Source: Centrapalus pauciflorus (lineage: Eukaryota > Streptophyta > Magnoliopsida > Asterales > Asteraceae). Taken from it: DNA of 64,000 nucleotides. The notes beneath the pieces were generated by a model that saw only the letters and a list, made by a program, of their open reading frames with translations, was not told the origin of the DNA and ran no database searches. Positions 24,002 to 34,576 of this stretch are shown here, piece by piece (positions within the stretch are counted from its first letter, which is position 1; each line of letters begins with the position of its first letter). The position numbers and the translations under genes were made by a program. The DNA is taken from positions 956,958-1,020,957 of the forward strand of contig JAANYP010000163.1 of assembly GCA_020465985.1 (NCBI GenBank). Direction: 5' to 3'.

Positions 24002-25035
24002 TGTTGCTCTAAGCAGTAGAGGGGGGTGAATACAACTATTTAAAATTCAACACACTTTTCTCATTGTTTGTGAATATTATCAACAAGTGTTAATTACAAA
24101 CAAGCTTGAACTGCAGAATGGTTCAAGCTGAGATGACAGATACAACAGGTGTTTAACTAATCTAAGACACAATCAAACTAGGTACAATGAATACACTCAC
24201 TAGGATGAACTCACTGTTTACAAGACAGACAGATGGACAGCTTGAATAAGAATAGTTTGGACACACGTTACTGTTTTATTCAAGCAGACTTGCATGCATG
24301 AAAACGCACTTCTTTGCACGATCTGAATATCACACTCTTGGTTATCTCACATTCCTTGGACATGGAGATAGTGGTATGTCTTTCCAAAAAGACAAAAAAA
24401 TTTTTCTGCACGTTCTGACAAAGCAGAATTGTCTTTACATTGCAGAATCTTTGTCTTTTCCTTTTTGTCTCTGTTGTAGAAGGCTTTAGCTAAAAGAGGA
24501 ATGTCAACTTTCAACCTTTAATCTTCTGTTATAGCCATTTTGATATAAGAAATGGTCTATCACCCATTTTAAATATCCACTTTGTCTTCATGTAACAGAA
24601 TAGCGTAGGCAGTCTTGCAGCATCTATTTTTCCACTTTGTCTTCGACTTTGTAAACTGATCTTGTAGTCCAAAAAAATACATGAGGATATGGAAACATAT
24701 TCCATAATGTGTTTAGCCTATTCACAAAGAACAGGTTCTATTCACAAAGAAGAGAACACTTAGAATTTGTCCAAGTTGCTCAACAGGATAGAGCAGCATA
24801 GACAGTTTATGTCCAGCCTGTTCAACAGAATATAACAGCTTGAGCAATCTGCCTTAGTTGCAACAAACGCAACAGGGTAAATAGCTTTGACCAATGTTGC
24901 AAATCATTTATCAGGTTTCAATAAGGCAGTATCAGGCCTTAAATTATACCTTCAAATGCAGCAAACAGGTTTGATTAATAATCTCTCCCTAAGATGTAGA
25001 ACAGGTTTGACTGAGGCCTTTTTGTGCCTAAAAAT
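24002..25035 (-). repeat. 3' LTR of element D
   Basis: On minus it follows a polypurine tract (AATAGGGGGAGAT) at 25035 and ends CTACTGCTTAGAGCAACA at 24002. The start reads TTTTAGG where TGTTAGG is expected, a one-base change of the canonical TG. A pyrimidine-rich CACCCCCCTCTACTGC stretch before the end resembles copia LTR ends. U3 holds several CCTGTTG/CAACAGG motifs. It interrupts the gag of element C. Confidence 0.78.
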
Positions 25036-25050
25036 CTCCCCCTATTTGCA
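25036..25050 (-). other. Polypurine tract of element D
   Basis: The minus strand reads CAAATAGGGGGAGAT next to the LTR start, the same GGGGAGAT signature as at 5303-5315. About 185 bp of noncoding DNA separates it from the ORF stop at 25236. Confidence 0.8.
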
Positions 25051-25235
25051 ATGATCAGTCTAAGCTGATTCTATCAATAAACACTACATATTTTTACAAT
25101 ACACTTTGCTGAAATGAAATTACAGCATTGAAGTAAAGTAAAGGATCAGTTTATATATACTGATTTTGATTACAAACAACATATGTTCTTACAAGAGTAC
25201 AACTAAACTGTTGTGGTTCTTCTTCGAACATTTGT

Positions 25236-26253
25236 TCAAAATGCTCTCTGGAACCCTTTGAGTTGTTCCCTGATAGCTGCTCTCCATCTTGCAGATTGTT
25301 TGAAGGAGTTGGAAAGTCTAAAAGCTATGAGTTGCTTAAGACCAACCTTATGCAAATCAGATGCTCTCTGGAAACAATTTTTCTTTATTAGGGGATCTAA
25401 AAAAAATACCCCAAGCTCAGGTTCCCTTATTAGCTTGTCTTCCTCGGGTTCTACTCCTCTGGGCAGGTTGTGATCTACTCCCTTGATCTCAACAGCTAGA
25501 TCTCCTTGATCAATAATTATTAGGAGTTCTTCCAACTGAGTGTCCTTCCTCTTTCTCCTGGCCTTAATCTTGGGTTTGACCACTGAGCTACCCTTGATTT
25601 GTTCTTTTGTAATCAGGTCAAGATCCTTGACTCTTTCCATTAAAGTTTTGACATATGCCCTAATAGTTTTAGCAGTATCAGACTTAGACTGACTCAGGGC
25701 AACTGCCAGTTCCACCCATTCTCTGTACCCCATTTGAGCAACATCAGTGTGTTCATATGCTTCTAATGCTAGACCTTCAGGACCTAGCCTAGTTATTTGA
25801 AGCTTCCACTGCTTGCCTTTCTTTGAAATGCCATCTTTGACAATTGTTTCTTTGGCAAGCCTTCTGTTGGCAACATCAAAGAATTTCTTCCTTGCCAAGT
25901 TGTCAAAGTGTATTTGGGATATTGCAGAGGAGGATACTGACTTTGATTTGCTCACAGAGACCTGAGAACACTTTTCTTTTTCTCCTTCTTTCTGAGCCAC
26001 TGACTCATTGGCAGCCTCTAGCAATTTCCTTTGGACATCCAAGGAAGGCATTTTAGCTTTTTTTGCCTCCTTGTACGCAAAGGCCTTTGTAGCTTTAGCA
26101 GAGGCTTCTTCTCTCTTTAGCCTTTCAATGTATCGAAGCTGCTATTCTTTGAAATCATAGTAAGTCTCCATAGGAAGACCCATTTCTTTGGCCCGAGCCT
26201 TATCAAATTTTAGTTGAGCAGCTTTGAGGTAGTCAGGGTCCACTGAGGCTTCT
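25236..26253 (-). pseudogene. Extra (post-pol) ORF of element D, C-terminal part
   Basis: An open frame of more than 330 codons from the A2 LTR boundary with one amber codon (26144-26142). It encodes a Lys/Ala-rich helical N-terminal part (RLKREEASAKATKAFAYKEA), a middle part with WKLQITRLGPEGLALEAYEH and MGYREWVELAVALSQSKSD, a basic KPKIKARRKRKDTQLEE patch and a C-terminal tail. I do not recognise it. Because a polypurine tract and LTR follow directly, it is an element ORF and not a host gene. The N-terminus is cut by element A2. No transmembrane segment is evident. Confidence 0.65.
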
Positions 26254-26903
26254 TGTAAGGTCACCTACCTACGGATCCAATCTTGACGTGACACCGTCCA
26301 ACGAGTGTGGAATCCTCGTTAGGAGTTTAACGGACTGATCACACACACGAAACACGGATACCAACACGATGATAGACGTATACACGAATGTCCCGACACG
26401 TGTTTCTCTCCAAGAACGCTCTGAAAATACTCTGCAAACGCTCACAAGTTCGTAATCGCCTCGAACAAAGATTTTCGCAAAGATCGTTCACCCAGATGCT
26501 CTATTTGCTCTCAAGTTCGACAGAAACTCTGAGCCGTCAAAGATTACTGAATTCACAATGATAAGTTCAATATATAGCCGATAAGTTCGTGAAGACGCTT
26601 CTCACGAACTTATTCTCATAAGTTCGTGTAGACGCTCCTCTTGAACTTACTTTGAACTTATTCTAGAACTTATCTTTGAACTTATTCAAGAACTTATTCA
26701 AGAACTTATTCTAGAACTTAATCTAGAACTTATTCTAGAACTTATTTCTAGAACTTATTCTAGAACTTAATCTAGAACTTATTTCTAGAACTTATTCTAG
26801 AACTTATTATGATAGTCTAGAACTTACCATGCAAATGTATCATACACAATCAAGATATCAATAACAAAACTAGACTGTTGTCGTCATACCGGATGTACCA
26901 ACA
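26254..26903 (-). repeat. 3' LTR of element A2
   Basis: On minus TGTTGGTACATCCGGTATGACG to GGTGACCTTACA. The 3' half matches the split LTR of element A (ACACCGTCCAACGAG, ACACGAAACACGG blocks). It inserted into the extra ORF of element D. U3 carries a minisatellite. Confidence 0.88.
26645..26830. repeat. GAACTTATTCTA minisatellite in A2 LTR U3
   Basis: About fourteen tandem copies of a 12-13 bp unit, mostly TCTAGAACTTAT, with TCTAGA palindromes. A shorter, more diverged version is in the element A LTR (4080-4180) and the element B LTR. Confidence 0.88.
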
Positions 26904-27035
26904 GACTCCCCCTTGATGATAGCTTCTAGTTGTTGTTCATTGATCATAATAGACTATCAAATTCAGAGACTATGAATACCGAAACTAGACATCAATTGTC
27001 ACATCGGGTGTATCAACAGACTCCCCCTTGACGAT
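26904..27035 (-). other. Tandemly duplicated polypurine tract and LTR start of element A2
   Basis: Two copies of a CTAGAAGCTATC-(A/G)TCAAGGGGGAGTC-TGTTG module, about 105 bp apart, with PPTs at 26904-26922 and 27015-27033. Each is followed by an LTR-like start (TGTTGGTACATCC and TGTTGATACACCC). Only the inner one abuts the full LTR. Confidence 0.82.
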
Positions 27036-27065
27036 AGCTTCTAGTAGATATTCATTACTCTATGA

Positions 27066-27880
27066 ATACTGAAATCACCTTTTCTTCTTTGCTATCCATG
27101 ACTGCCTCTCCAGTTTTGCTGTCCTCACCAGTTTGTAGACTAACTTAGTCCATGTCCTACTAGTCAGAGGATTTATTCTTATTTGAACCACAGCTCTTCT
27201 ACCAACTCTTAGATTAACCTTTCAAATCTTCCAGAACAACCCTCCGTTCTGATAGTTTTTGCAAACATCTCAGCATAAGAATCGTCTTCCTAGATTTATA
27301 AGGTCCTTCCAAGCTAAATCAATCACTTCACACTTCAGAATCTGATTCATCATTTAGTGCAGATATCAGCATCTCTAGATCTATCACATTCTGATCTTCA
27401 TTCATAACACCTTCATCGAGTGACTTACAATCAGGTATATCTTTAGAAGCAAACTCTCATTCCTCAAGATCCTCCTGTTCTAAGTCATCTTCGAAGACGA
27501 ACCTCATTTCATCTTCATACAACCCTGACAATGCTTCGATCAGACCTTATCTTCAGTTACTTTAGTCGCCTCTGAATCCTTGTCTTTTCCCTTTTCAGCG
27601 GCTATGATCACCGACTCCCCCTGAGGATCAGCAAGCTGATCAAATTGTTGTCTTGAAAGATCTGACAGCTCACTATTCAGGCCATCTTCTTTGACTTCTC
27701 TACAATTTCACCCCCTGAGATGGATGATCTTTCAACTATTCCTCCAGTATAGTCTCCAGATTTGCAATCTGCTGCTGCTGATCAGTCTCTGGCTGATCTA
27801 ACTGGGCATTAAGATGTTGAAGTTCATGAATCGCCTTTGTCAGCTGAAGAATCTGTACTTCTGTTAAAACTCCAATTGTA
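27066..27880 (-). pseudogene. Decayed post-pol gene of element A2
   Basis: Translating minus in pieces recovers remnants of the E1 extra protein: an IIRKEGRSRKFERL-like segment near 27240 and an element-B-like DLS-QQ-D-LADPQGES segment near 27630, with coiled-coil-like codons near 27750. Many stops and shifts. It is far more degraded than the neighbouring noncoding repeats. Confidence 0.6.
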
Positions 27881-28640
27881 ACACTATATAGACTTAATCA
27901 ACACATGAAACAAGTCATAAAATGTTAGCCGGACATCCAAATCCATTATTCAACAATAAAAATGCAATGAAACTCTTCTTACTTACATTCTTTGATGGCT
28001 TCGAAGGTAAACCAAACACTAGTATTAAGTTCGAGAGAAACAGTCGATATCTTCGATAAATAGTCACAAAATCGTAAGTTTTGAAAAACTTTGAACAATT
28101 TTCAACTTTTTCAACTTATCCCGGAACCCTTCACTTTTAGCAATAACAATTTTTCAACTTTTTCAATCACTCAAATTTTGTTTTTCCAACTAGAATGCAT
28201 CCTAGTAACTTTGACCTTTATCCTACTTAAAATAAAATAATATAATACAATATAACATAATATAAAGTAAAAATAAAATTAGAACTACTTAAACGTATTT
28301 AAAAAAAATTACACGTTGTACTAACAAATTTTTTTTTTTTTGTGAGATAGTCAAAGAAGGTTCAATCAGATAGCGGTGTTAAACGCACTTTCAGTATTTC
28401 ACTTTCACACTTAGGAATTTTTATTCCTTTGGTTGTTTGTCATGATATATATATTCCAAGTCGATTGTTGGTATGATTTTCCCTTTAAACATTTAACACT
28501 TTGGAAATTCCCTTGGCCTTTTTATTTATCAAGAAACTACCTTACGTATCCCATTCTTAGATATACTTCTATGATCAAGGCAGACACACAATGATTATAA
28601 CTTTTCGGTATTTGCAAATTTTCTTTAAAAGGCAAACGTT
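27881..28640 (-). other. Post-pol noncoding region of A2, part 1
   Basis: AT-rich, no coding signal. Includes a (TTTTA)-like stretch near 28220-28270, a poly-T/poly-A run near 28329-28340 and CACTTTCACACTTAGGAATTT, all matched in order in E1 (about 47990-48260) and E2. This shows that the noncoding layout is ancestral. Confidence 0.65.
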
Positions 28641-28642
28641 GG

Positions 28643-28815
28643 ACACAGTTTTGTATTTACATACAACAGAGTGTCTTAGTTTGTCTTAGAGTTTCTTTTT
28701 AAGTTAGCAAGACAGCGGTGACAGGTCTGTACTCACGTACAACAAAGCGACTTATCTTGCTAACTTGAGTCAAAACAGACGTGACAGGTCTGTACTTAAG
28801 TCCAACAAAGCGACT
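28643..28815 (-). repeat. Three-copy TTGTAC-N4-GTACAGACCTGT motif, element A2
   Basis: Three copies on minus at about 28815-28778, 28751-28711 and 28675-28643, with two separated by a TTGACTC/GCTAAC stretch. Each has an AACAAAGCGAC-flanked inverted repeat TGTAC-N4-GTACA followed by GACCTGT. The same trio is in E1 and E2. Confidence 0.8.
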
Positions 28816-29355
28816 TGTTTTGACTCCCTCTTGTGTTTCAAAAATTTTTCTTTTCTTTTCTTTAAGATGTATTTTGATGTTGCTATACATCCCCCGGAAA
28901 ATTTGCATACCTCATTTGCAGTCATTGTTTGTATGTCTCTAACATAGAAATTAGGACCATTTGGTCATACATCTAAGTTAGTTACACATATGACTTTTTC
29001 TTGATTATTTTATTAGCTATTAGGATTTCTTTTGTGTATTATGCCTACCAACACATCAAACAAGAGATTTTACATCACTTAGAATTTATGGAGCATTATG
29101 TGTGAAAGCTTAACACTTACAGTTTGTTTAGACTGTGTTAATTTTCTTCACTTTGAACCAATAAATCTAAGACTTCACTCATTTTTCGATATTCTCTTTT
29201 TTTGAAATTTTTATGATTTTCTCTCTCTTTTCTTTTGTTTTTCATTTTCTTTAAGATAAGCTAATAAACTACCTACTAACTTACTATATAAAATAAAGAA
29301 AACCTCCTAAGCTACTAACTTACTATAAAAGGAAAGAAAATCTACTAAGGTCAAG
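28816..29355 (-). other. Post-pol noncoding region of A2, part 2
   Basis: AT-rich noncoding DNA between the RNase H stop and the inverted-repeat motifs. It contains purine-rich AGAGAGAAAAT-type stretches as E1 does at 47210-47260. Nothing else is seen. Confidence 0.6.
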
Positions 29356-29625
29356 TTACGCTGGATTACGCATACCATTTAGTGGAACTAACAACTCAAA
29401 GCGCGACTTATCAAAAGATTTAGTGAATAAATCTGCATTATTATCTTCCATTGCCACTTTTACCAGTTTTATTAAATTCTTTTCAGCACAATCACGTATG
29501 AAATGATGTCTTATGACTATGTGCTTTGTTTTACTGTGTTTAACTGGATTATTAGTTATAGCAATTGTAGATTGATTATCTATCCTAATGGGAGTATGAG
29601 TGTAAGTCAAACCGTAATCCCGCAA
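29356..29625 (-). pseudogene. Element A2 RNase H C-terminus
   Basis: Encodes RDYGLTYTHTPIRIDNQSTI, then VKHSKTKHIVIRHHFIRDCA and DLFTKSFDKSRFELL, closely matching E1 at 46789-47043. The DNQS catalytic Asp is kept. Two nonsense codons separate it from the upstream RNase H start. Confidence 0.88.
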
Positions 29626-29760
29626 TTATTGTTGTATCCACAAAACCTGTGAACAGCAATTACCCGCAGCTACATATTCGGCCTCGCATGTTGATACGGC
29701 TACCGAAGTTTGTTTCTTGCATTGTCAGGATACAAGCCTCCCTCCAAGGAACTGACAACC

Positions 29761-30248
29761 TCAAGTTGTTGATTTCCAGTTCAAGCTACATCCACCATAG
29801 TCAGAGTCCGTGTATGCTTCCAATTCCAGATCTCCATCAGCATGATACCAAAGTCCTAGCTTCGGTTTCGACTTCAGGTATCGTAGAATCCGTTTCACGA
29901 CTTTCATATGCATTTCTCTTGGATTAGCTTGGAACCTAGCACAAATACACACAACAAACATAATATCAGGTCTTGAAGAAGTTAAATACATGACTGACCT
30001 GATCATGGCCCGATATAGAGTCGGATCCACATTAGTGTCACTTTCTGTACCCGGTCCGAGATTGTGATTCACTTGAATCGGAGTACTAAAGTGAGCAGTG
30101 AGCTTTGTTCCTTCCATCCCGAAGCGCTCCAGAATATCGTAGACATACTTTGTCTGATGGATAAACATGCCATCTTTTCTTTGTTCAACATGCAAACCAA
30201 GAAAGAAGTTTAACTCTCCCATTTCACTCATCTCAAACTTTGAATTCA
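29761..30248 (-). pseudogene. Element A2 RT C-terminus and RNase H start
   Basis: Runs from SKFEMSEMGELNFFLGLHVE to DSDYGGCSLNWKSTT, matching E1 46160-46640. It ends in a TGA where E2 has GGA (Gly), continuing in the same frame with further stops to 29626. The 5' end is the insertion point of element T. Confidence 0.88.
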
Positions 30249-30812
30249 TGACCTATTTACGTGGGTCCAATCCTGAATTGATCCACGGGCCTAAAGGGCC
30301 CAATCCATCACATATCCGAAACTCAGGCCTGCCCTGAGATCCAAAGTCATTCGCTCGACCCGCGGGGAGCCCGTGGAGCGACAGACCTGCGAGCTGCAAA
30401 AGCTTGTCAGACAACAGGCGCCATGCAGAGAAGGGAGAAAAGCGAGGCATCCTATTGGCTCTTTAGGGATCGCGGAGGTCACTCCCATGCACATTCCCCA
30501 GCCAATAGGAATCTTCCAAATGAGCGCCTCGCCTGGAGTAGAGAAGGTATAAATAGGGTTTTAATCATCCAGAAAAGGGTAATGACCATTCCTCATTTCA
30601 CTTATCCTTCCTCTCAACCTTTACTCTTTACCATGGCGGCTGACTTTGGCATCGGAGTGTCCTCACAGGGGATCTCCCTGTGTTGACACTAACGATAGCC
30701 TTCCCGTTTCCTTGTTGCAGGTCCTCTAATCTCCGTCCTGAACCCTCTAGAAGTGTTACCAAGCTAGTTATTACTTTAACCCATAATTATTGATTGTCAG
30801 ACGCACAAACAA
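30249..30812 (+). repeat. 5' LTR of element T
   Basis: Begins TGACCTATTTACGTGGG at the break in the A2 RT gene and ends about 30806-30812, before the primer site. GC-richer than its neighbours. No matching 3' LTR exists in the window. Confidence 0.75.
30447..30560 (+). promoter_or_regulatory. Element T LTR promoter: paired CCAAT boxes and TATA box
   Basis: CCTATTGGCTC (reverse CCAAT) near 30449 and AGCCAATAGG near 30500 form an inverted pair. A TATAAATAGGG box lies at 30549-30559, with ATG-free leader sequence after it. Confidence 0.65.
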
Positions 30813-30813
30813 T

Positions 30814-30834
30814 TAGTGCCATCCGTGGGACACG
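30814..30834 (+). other. Primer binding site of element T
   Basis: TAGTGCCATCCGTGGGACAC resembles the TGGCGCCGTCTGTGGGA-type primer site of Tat-lineage elements, with two or three substitutions. It sits right after the LTR. Confidence 0.6.
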
Positions 30835-30875
30835 ACTGGTTATTGTGGTACTAGTTTAGTTCTTAGAAGTTTAGA

Positions 30876-32533
30876 ATGGATAAGCCCGATGCAGCTGAAA
30901 TAGGCCCTCAAGGCCCTGCAGGTGGAGAACAACCCCCTCTCCAGGTGGGTCTCCAGGTGCCCCTGGGAGCGGTGGAACCATCTCTGGCCGTAGAGGCACT
31001 CCTTCCCTCTTTAGACTCTGAAACAACCACACAGGTGATAAGCCGTCAGTTCGTAGCAGCAAATTTTGAACAACTCCAGGCCCTCATGCAAGAACATTCT
31101 CGTTCTGTTGAGGCACCACCCCTGGATAAGACCAACGAGGTGATGATGGAATACGAAGATGTAGACTCAGAAAAGATGGACGAGCATATAGACACTCGGG
31201 AGTTGGATATGAGGGAAGGAGCAGCTCGCAGGATTTAAGAGACACAAGTGGCTAAGGCCAAGGTGTCAATGGGAAGTGAGGTCAACCCCCTTCCACGAAG
31301 CGTGCCCAGGCAGGCGAAGCAAGGCACTCATACCCCTTTAACCACGCCACCTACCCTGGCGTCTCGGAGGGAAAGCCTCACGCAAGGTAGGGTTTCTGAG
31401 GCGCTAGGTAGCGCAAGGAGGAGAGAGCGTGTGGAACCGCCCCCCCCCCCCCCCCAGGTGAGGTTCACAAGCCAAGGGCGTAGGGGATTGGGAGAAGTGG
31501 TAATATCCACCAGAAGCAGGACTTCTCAAGGCCAGGCCCGCAAAGACTTTCAGAAAGGGCCTAAACCCCTTAACCTGGAGACCCATTTCCAGGAGGTTGA
31601 TGGGGAGGATCCCTCCCCCTTCGCAAAATGGATTGAAGATTATCCCCTTCCAGAAGGCCTGAAACTGCCCTCAAACGTAGGGGTATATGACAGAACGGGA
31701 GACCCAGATGATCACTGGCGTCTGTTTGCAGGGGCCATGAAGATATCTAAATGGGTGCCACCGGTGGCATGCCATATGTTCTCAATGACACTCAAGGGTA
31801 CTGCTCGCCTATGGTTGAGATCGTTACCCCCAGGTGGCATCAATAGCCTTGATGATTTAAGAACAAAATTTCGTTCTAACTTCATGCAGCAGCAGAGGTA
31901 CACTAAGACGCACCTGGAGTTGCATAATATTAAGCAGACAGAAGCAGAAGGTTTGCAAGCTTTTGTGGAGCGATACAATCTGGAGAGTCAACAGATCAGG
32001 GGTTTGAGGGACGATGCTAAGGTTTCTGGTTTCATACATGGTCTCAGACATCTACAACTGGTGGAGTTTCTGTCACAAGACTTGCCAGCCTCCTATCAGG
32101 AGTGCCTGGAAAGACCTATTCCTACATACGGTCTAAAGAGTTGTCAACCCAAAACCAGCCCCCTCGGAAGTCGCATCAGGAGAGAGGCAACAAATCCTAT
32201 CAGGGAAGGGAGTCAGACAACTCGTTCAGAGGACGTCGTCATAGAGAGGAGAAGTATACCCCATATGGTCGCAGGGAAGATCGATACTGGAGGAATGATA
32301 CCCTCCTGTCACTCATCAAGACTCCCAGGGAGATTTTGGCAATGGAGGCACTTGCCTCCTCGTTTAAACCCCCAGCTCGCATGCAAGGTGACCCCCAAAA
32401 GAGAAATCAGGCAGAGTATTGTGAGTTTCATGAAGACAATGGGCACCACACCAACGACTGCATCGAGGTGCGTAAGCGTATTGAAGTGTGCAATAAAAAT
32501 GTGGAAACTCTCACACTTGGTGAGGGATATTAA
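30876..32533 (+). pseudogene. Element T Gag
   Basis: The N-terminal frame 30876-31238 (MDKPDAAEIG...) ends in a TAA and resumes in the same frame from 31248. The capsid domain follows: HFQEVDGEDPSPFAKWIEDY, DRTGDPDDHWRLFAGAMK, GTARLWLRSLPPGGINSLDD, FMQQQRYTKTHLELHNIKQ, VSGFIHGLRHLQLV. A frameshift near 32100 moves the true frame to 32102-32533, which carries the C-terminal Cys/His motif CEFHEDNGHHTNDC. A run of 16 C (31440-31455) encodes a Pro tract and is a likely slippage site. Confidence 0.85.
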
Positions 32534-32559
32534 GAGTAAGTCGTAGTCCAAAGAGCAAG

Positions 32560-33220
32560 GCCAAAAAAGGCGGTACACTTGGCAGAAAGACAAGGCGCAT
32601 GATAACTCGAAGTTAAAAGAGCCTGTAGCCGAAATCCTCATGATACAGACAGTTGATGATGAAAGCCCTCTCAAGAAGAACAAGTTACAAACTACTGGGG
32701 ATACAGAGATCAGTTTTCCTCCAGGCGGAATGACACACTGTAGGCCTGTAGTAATCAAGGCAATTATCGAAGACGTACGTGTCTGGAGGGTATATTAAGA
32801 TGGAGGAAGTGCCTGTGATATCCTCTATGAAGATTGATTTTTACGCATGCCAGACGCTGTTAGAAAAATGTTGCGACCCGCTTCAAGTCCTTTGAAGGGG
32901 TTCTCAGGAGAGATATCCTGGCCGTTAGGACATCTACACTTAAGAGTCTCCTTACGGCAGGGTCAGGTGGAAAGAGAGGAGTGGGTAACTTTCCTGGTGG
33001 TTCGCTCCAAGTCGTCGTACAAAGCTATCATAGGACGTCCCTCACTAGGGAAATTGCAGGCCATTGTGTCCACAGGGCATGGAATGATGAAATTCCCCAC
33101 CTCGTGTGGTATAGCGACCACTTTGACAGAATACCCTGAACGGGCAGAGGAATGTTCACAGGTGCAAAAGGCGGTGGACACGAAGCACATGAAGGAAAAC
33201 GAATCACAAGCCGTCACCAA
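32560..33220 (+). pseudogene. Element T protease region
   Basis: The active-site block reads VY-stop-DGGSACDILYE (about 32793-32830), so the Asp is present but a TAA lies directly before it, and another stop follows. The later part, AIIGRPSLGKLQAIVSTGHG at about 33030-33085, is the C-terminal protease signature of Tat elements. Confidence 0.75.
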
Positions 33221-34229
33221 CGTGATTGTTAACCAAGATCATCCTGAGCAAACAGTAGCTGTAGGCATGAACCTACCCGAAGAGATAAGGAAGGATGTCG
33301 AGGGTCTTCTAAAAAGAAATAAGGATGTGTTCGCCTGGACACCTGACGACATGACAGGGATTCCCAGACAGCTGGAAGTCGAAGAAGGTAGGATAATCAA
33401 AACTACTCATTCTTTAAATGTGGATCCCCAGGCGACCCCTGTTTGCCAAAAGAAAAGGCCCTTGGCTCGTGAATGTGACCAGGCGGTATGTGAGGAGATC
33501 GCGAAGCTTGTAGCGGCTAGAATCTTAAGAGAGGTCAAGTACCATACATGGGTAGCCAATCCGGTTATGGTTCGAAAGACAGATGGTAGCTGGAGGATGT
33601 GCATTGACTTCAAAGACCTTAACAAAGCCTGCCTAAAAGATTGCTATCCCTTACCAGAGATCGACTGGAAGGTGGAGTCATTGGCTGGCTTCCCATACAA
33701 GTGTTTCCTGGACGCTTATAAAGGGTATCATCAGATACATATGGACGAAAGGGACGAAGACAATACCGCGTTCCATACTAGTCAAGGTATCTTCTGTTAC
33801 ACTAAGATGCCTTTCGGTTTGAAAAACGCAGGAGCCACATACCAGCGGCTGGTTGATCTGGTTTTTAAAGGACACATCGGAAGAAATTTGGAAGTGTATG
33901 TGGACGATATGGTGATCAAAAGCAGGACAGAGAAGACCTTGTTGGAGGATATAAAGGAAACGTTCCAGTCGCAAAGAAGGGTCAACATGTAGCTCAACCC
34001 GAAGAAATGCACGTTAGGGGTGGAAGAAGGACATTTCTTGGGAAACCTGATAACTAGGGATGCCATCAAAGCTAATCCTAAAAAGTCTCATGCCATTGCA
34101 GACTTACTCCCACCCACTACCATCAAGGAGGTCCAAAGCTTAAACGGAAAACTAGCGGCGCTGAGTCGTTTCCTGTCTAAAGCGGCGGAAAGATCCCTTC
34201 CGTTCTTTAAACACTCAAAGGTACACTAG
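33221..34229 (+). pseudogene. Element T reverse transcriptase
   Basis: Visible motifs: RKDVEGLLKRNKDVFAWTPD, VRKTDGSWRMCIDFKDLNKA, FLDAYKGYHQIHMDERDEDN, MPFGLKNAGATYQRLVD and the catalytic YVDDMVIKS (about 33895-33920). A TAG at 33990-33992 ends the frame. The thumb continues in another frame from 34020 (GHFLGNLITRDAIKANPKK, LNGKLAALSRFLSKAAERSL). Confidence 0.88.
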
Positions 34230-34279
34230 AAAAGAATGGTTTTAGATGGACGACTGAAGCAGACAGCGCTTTCAAGGAT

Positions 34280-34576
34280 ATGAAAAAGAATATAACGGAG
34301 TTGCCCGCTATCACTGCACCTATTCCAGGGGAGGAGCTAACTATGTACCTGGCGGCTTCCGACGAAACCATCAGTGTTGTCTTATTGGCGGAGAGGGATA
34401 AACGACAAATGCATATATATTTTGTAAGAAGAACATTGCAGGGTCCTGAATTGAATTATCCACCGCTGGATAAGCTGTCCCTTGCCTTGGTTAATGTTGC
34501 AAGGAAGTTGAGGCGGTATTTTCAAGCACACACGGTGATAGTCTTGACTGACCAACCGATCAGACAGGTACTTTGA
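34280..34576 (+). pseudogene. Element T first RNase H
   Basis: The degenerate RNase H next to RT: MYLAASDETISVVLLAERD where the catalytic Asp normally stands in a DAS/DAS-like site, then YFVRRTLQGPELNYPPLDKL and VIVLTDQPIRQVL. A stop replaces the usual continuation into LNKPE. Confidence 0.78.

Larger units (their letters stand above)
26254..30248 (-). mobile_element. Copia element A2 (Sirevirus-like), 3' half, decayed
   Basis: Minus-strand order from high to low: RT C-terminus, RNase H, a noncoding region with the three-copy inverted-repeat motif, a decayed post-pol gene, duplicated polypurine tracts and 3' LTR. This mirrors E1 from about 46160 to 52961. Insertion of gypsy element T at 30249 severed the rest. 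Confidence 0.88.

Noticed and set aside
25236..26253. Possible host gene for a Lys-rich helical protein
   Set aside because: It is followed within 200 bp by a polypurine tract and an LTR in the same orientation and is cut by another element, so it belongs to a retroelement.
32309..32758. Antisense ORF of 149 residues opposite element T gag
   Set aside because: It is a shadow of the gag and linker frames; the plus-strand frame has clear Gag motifs.
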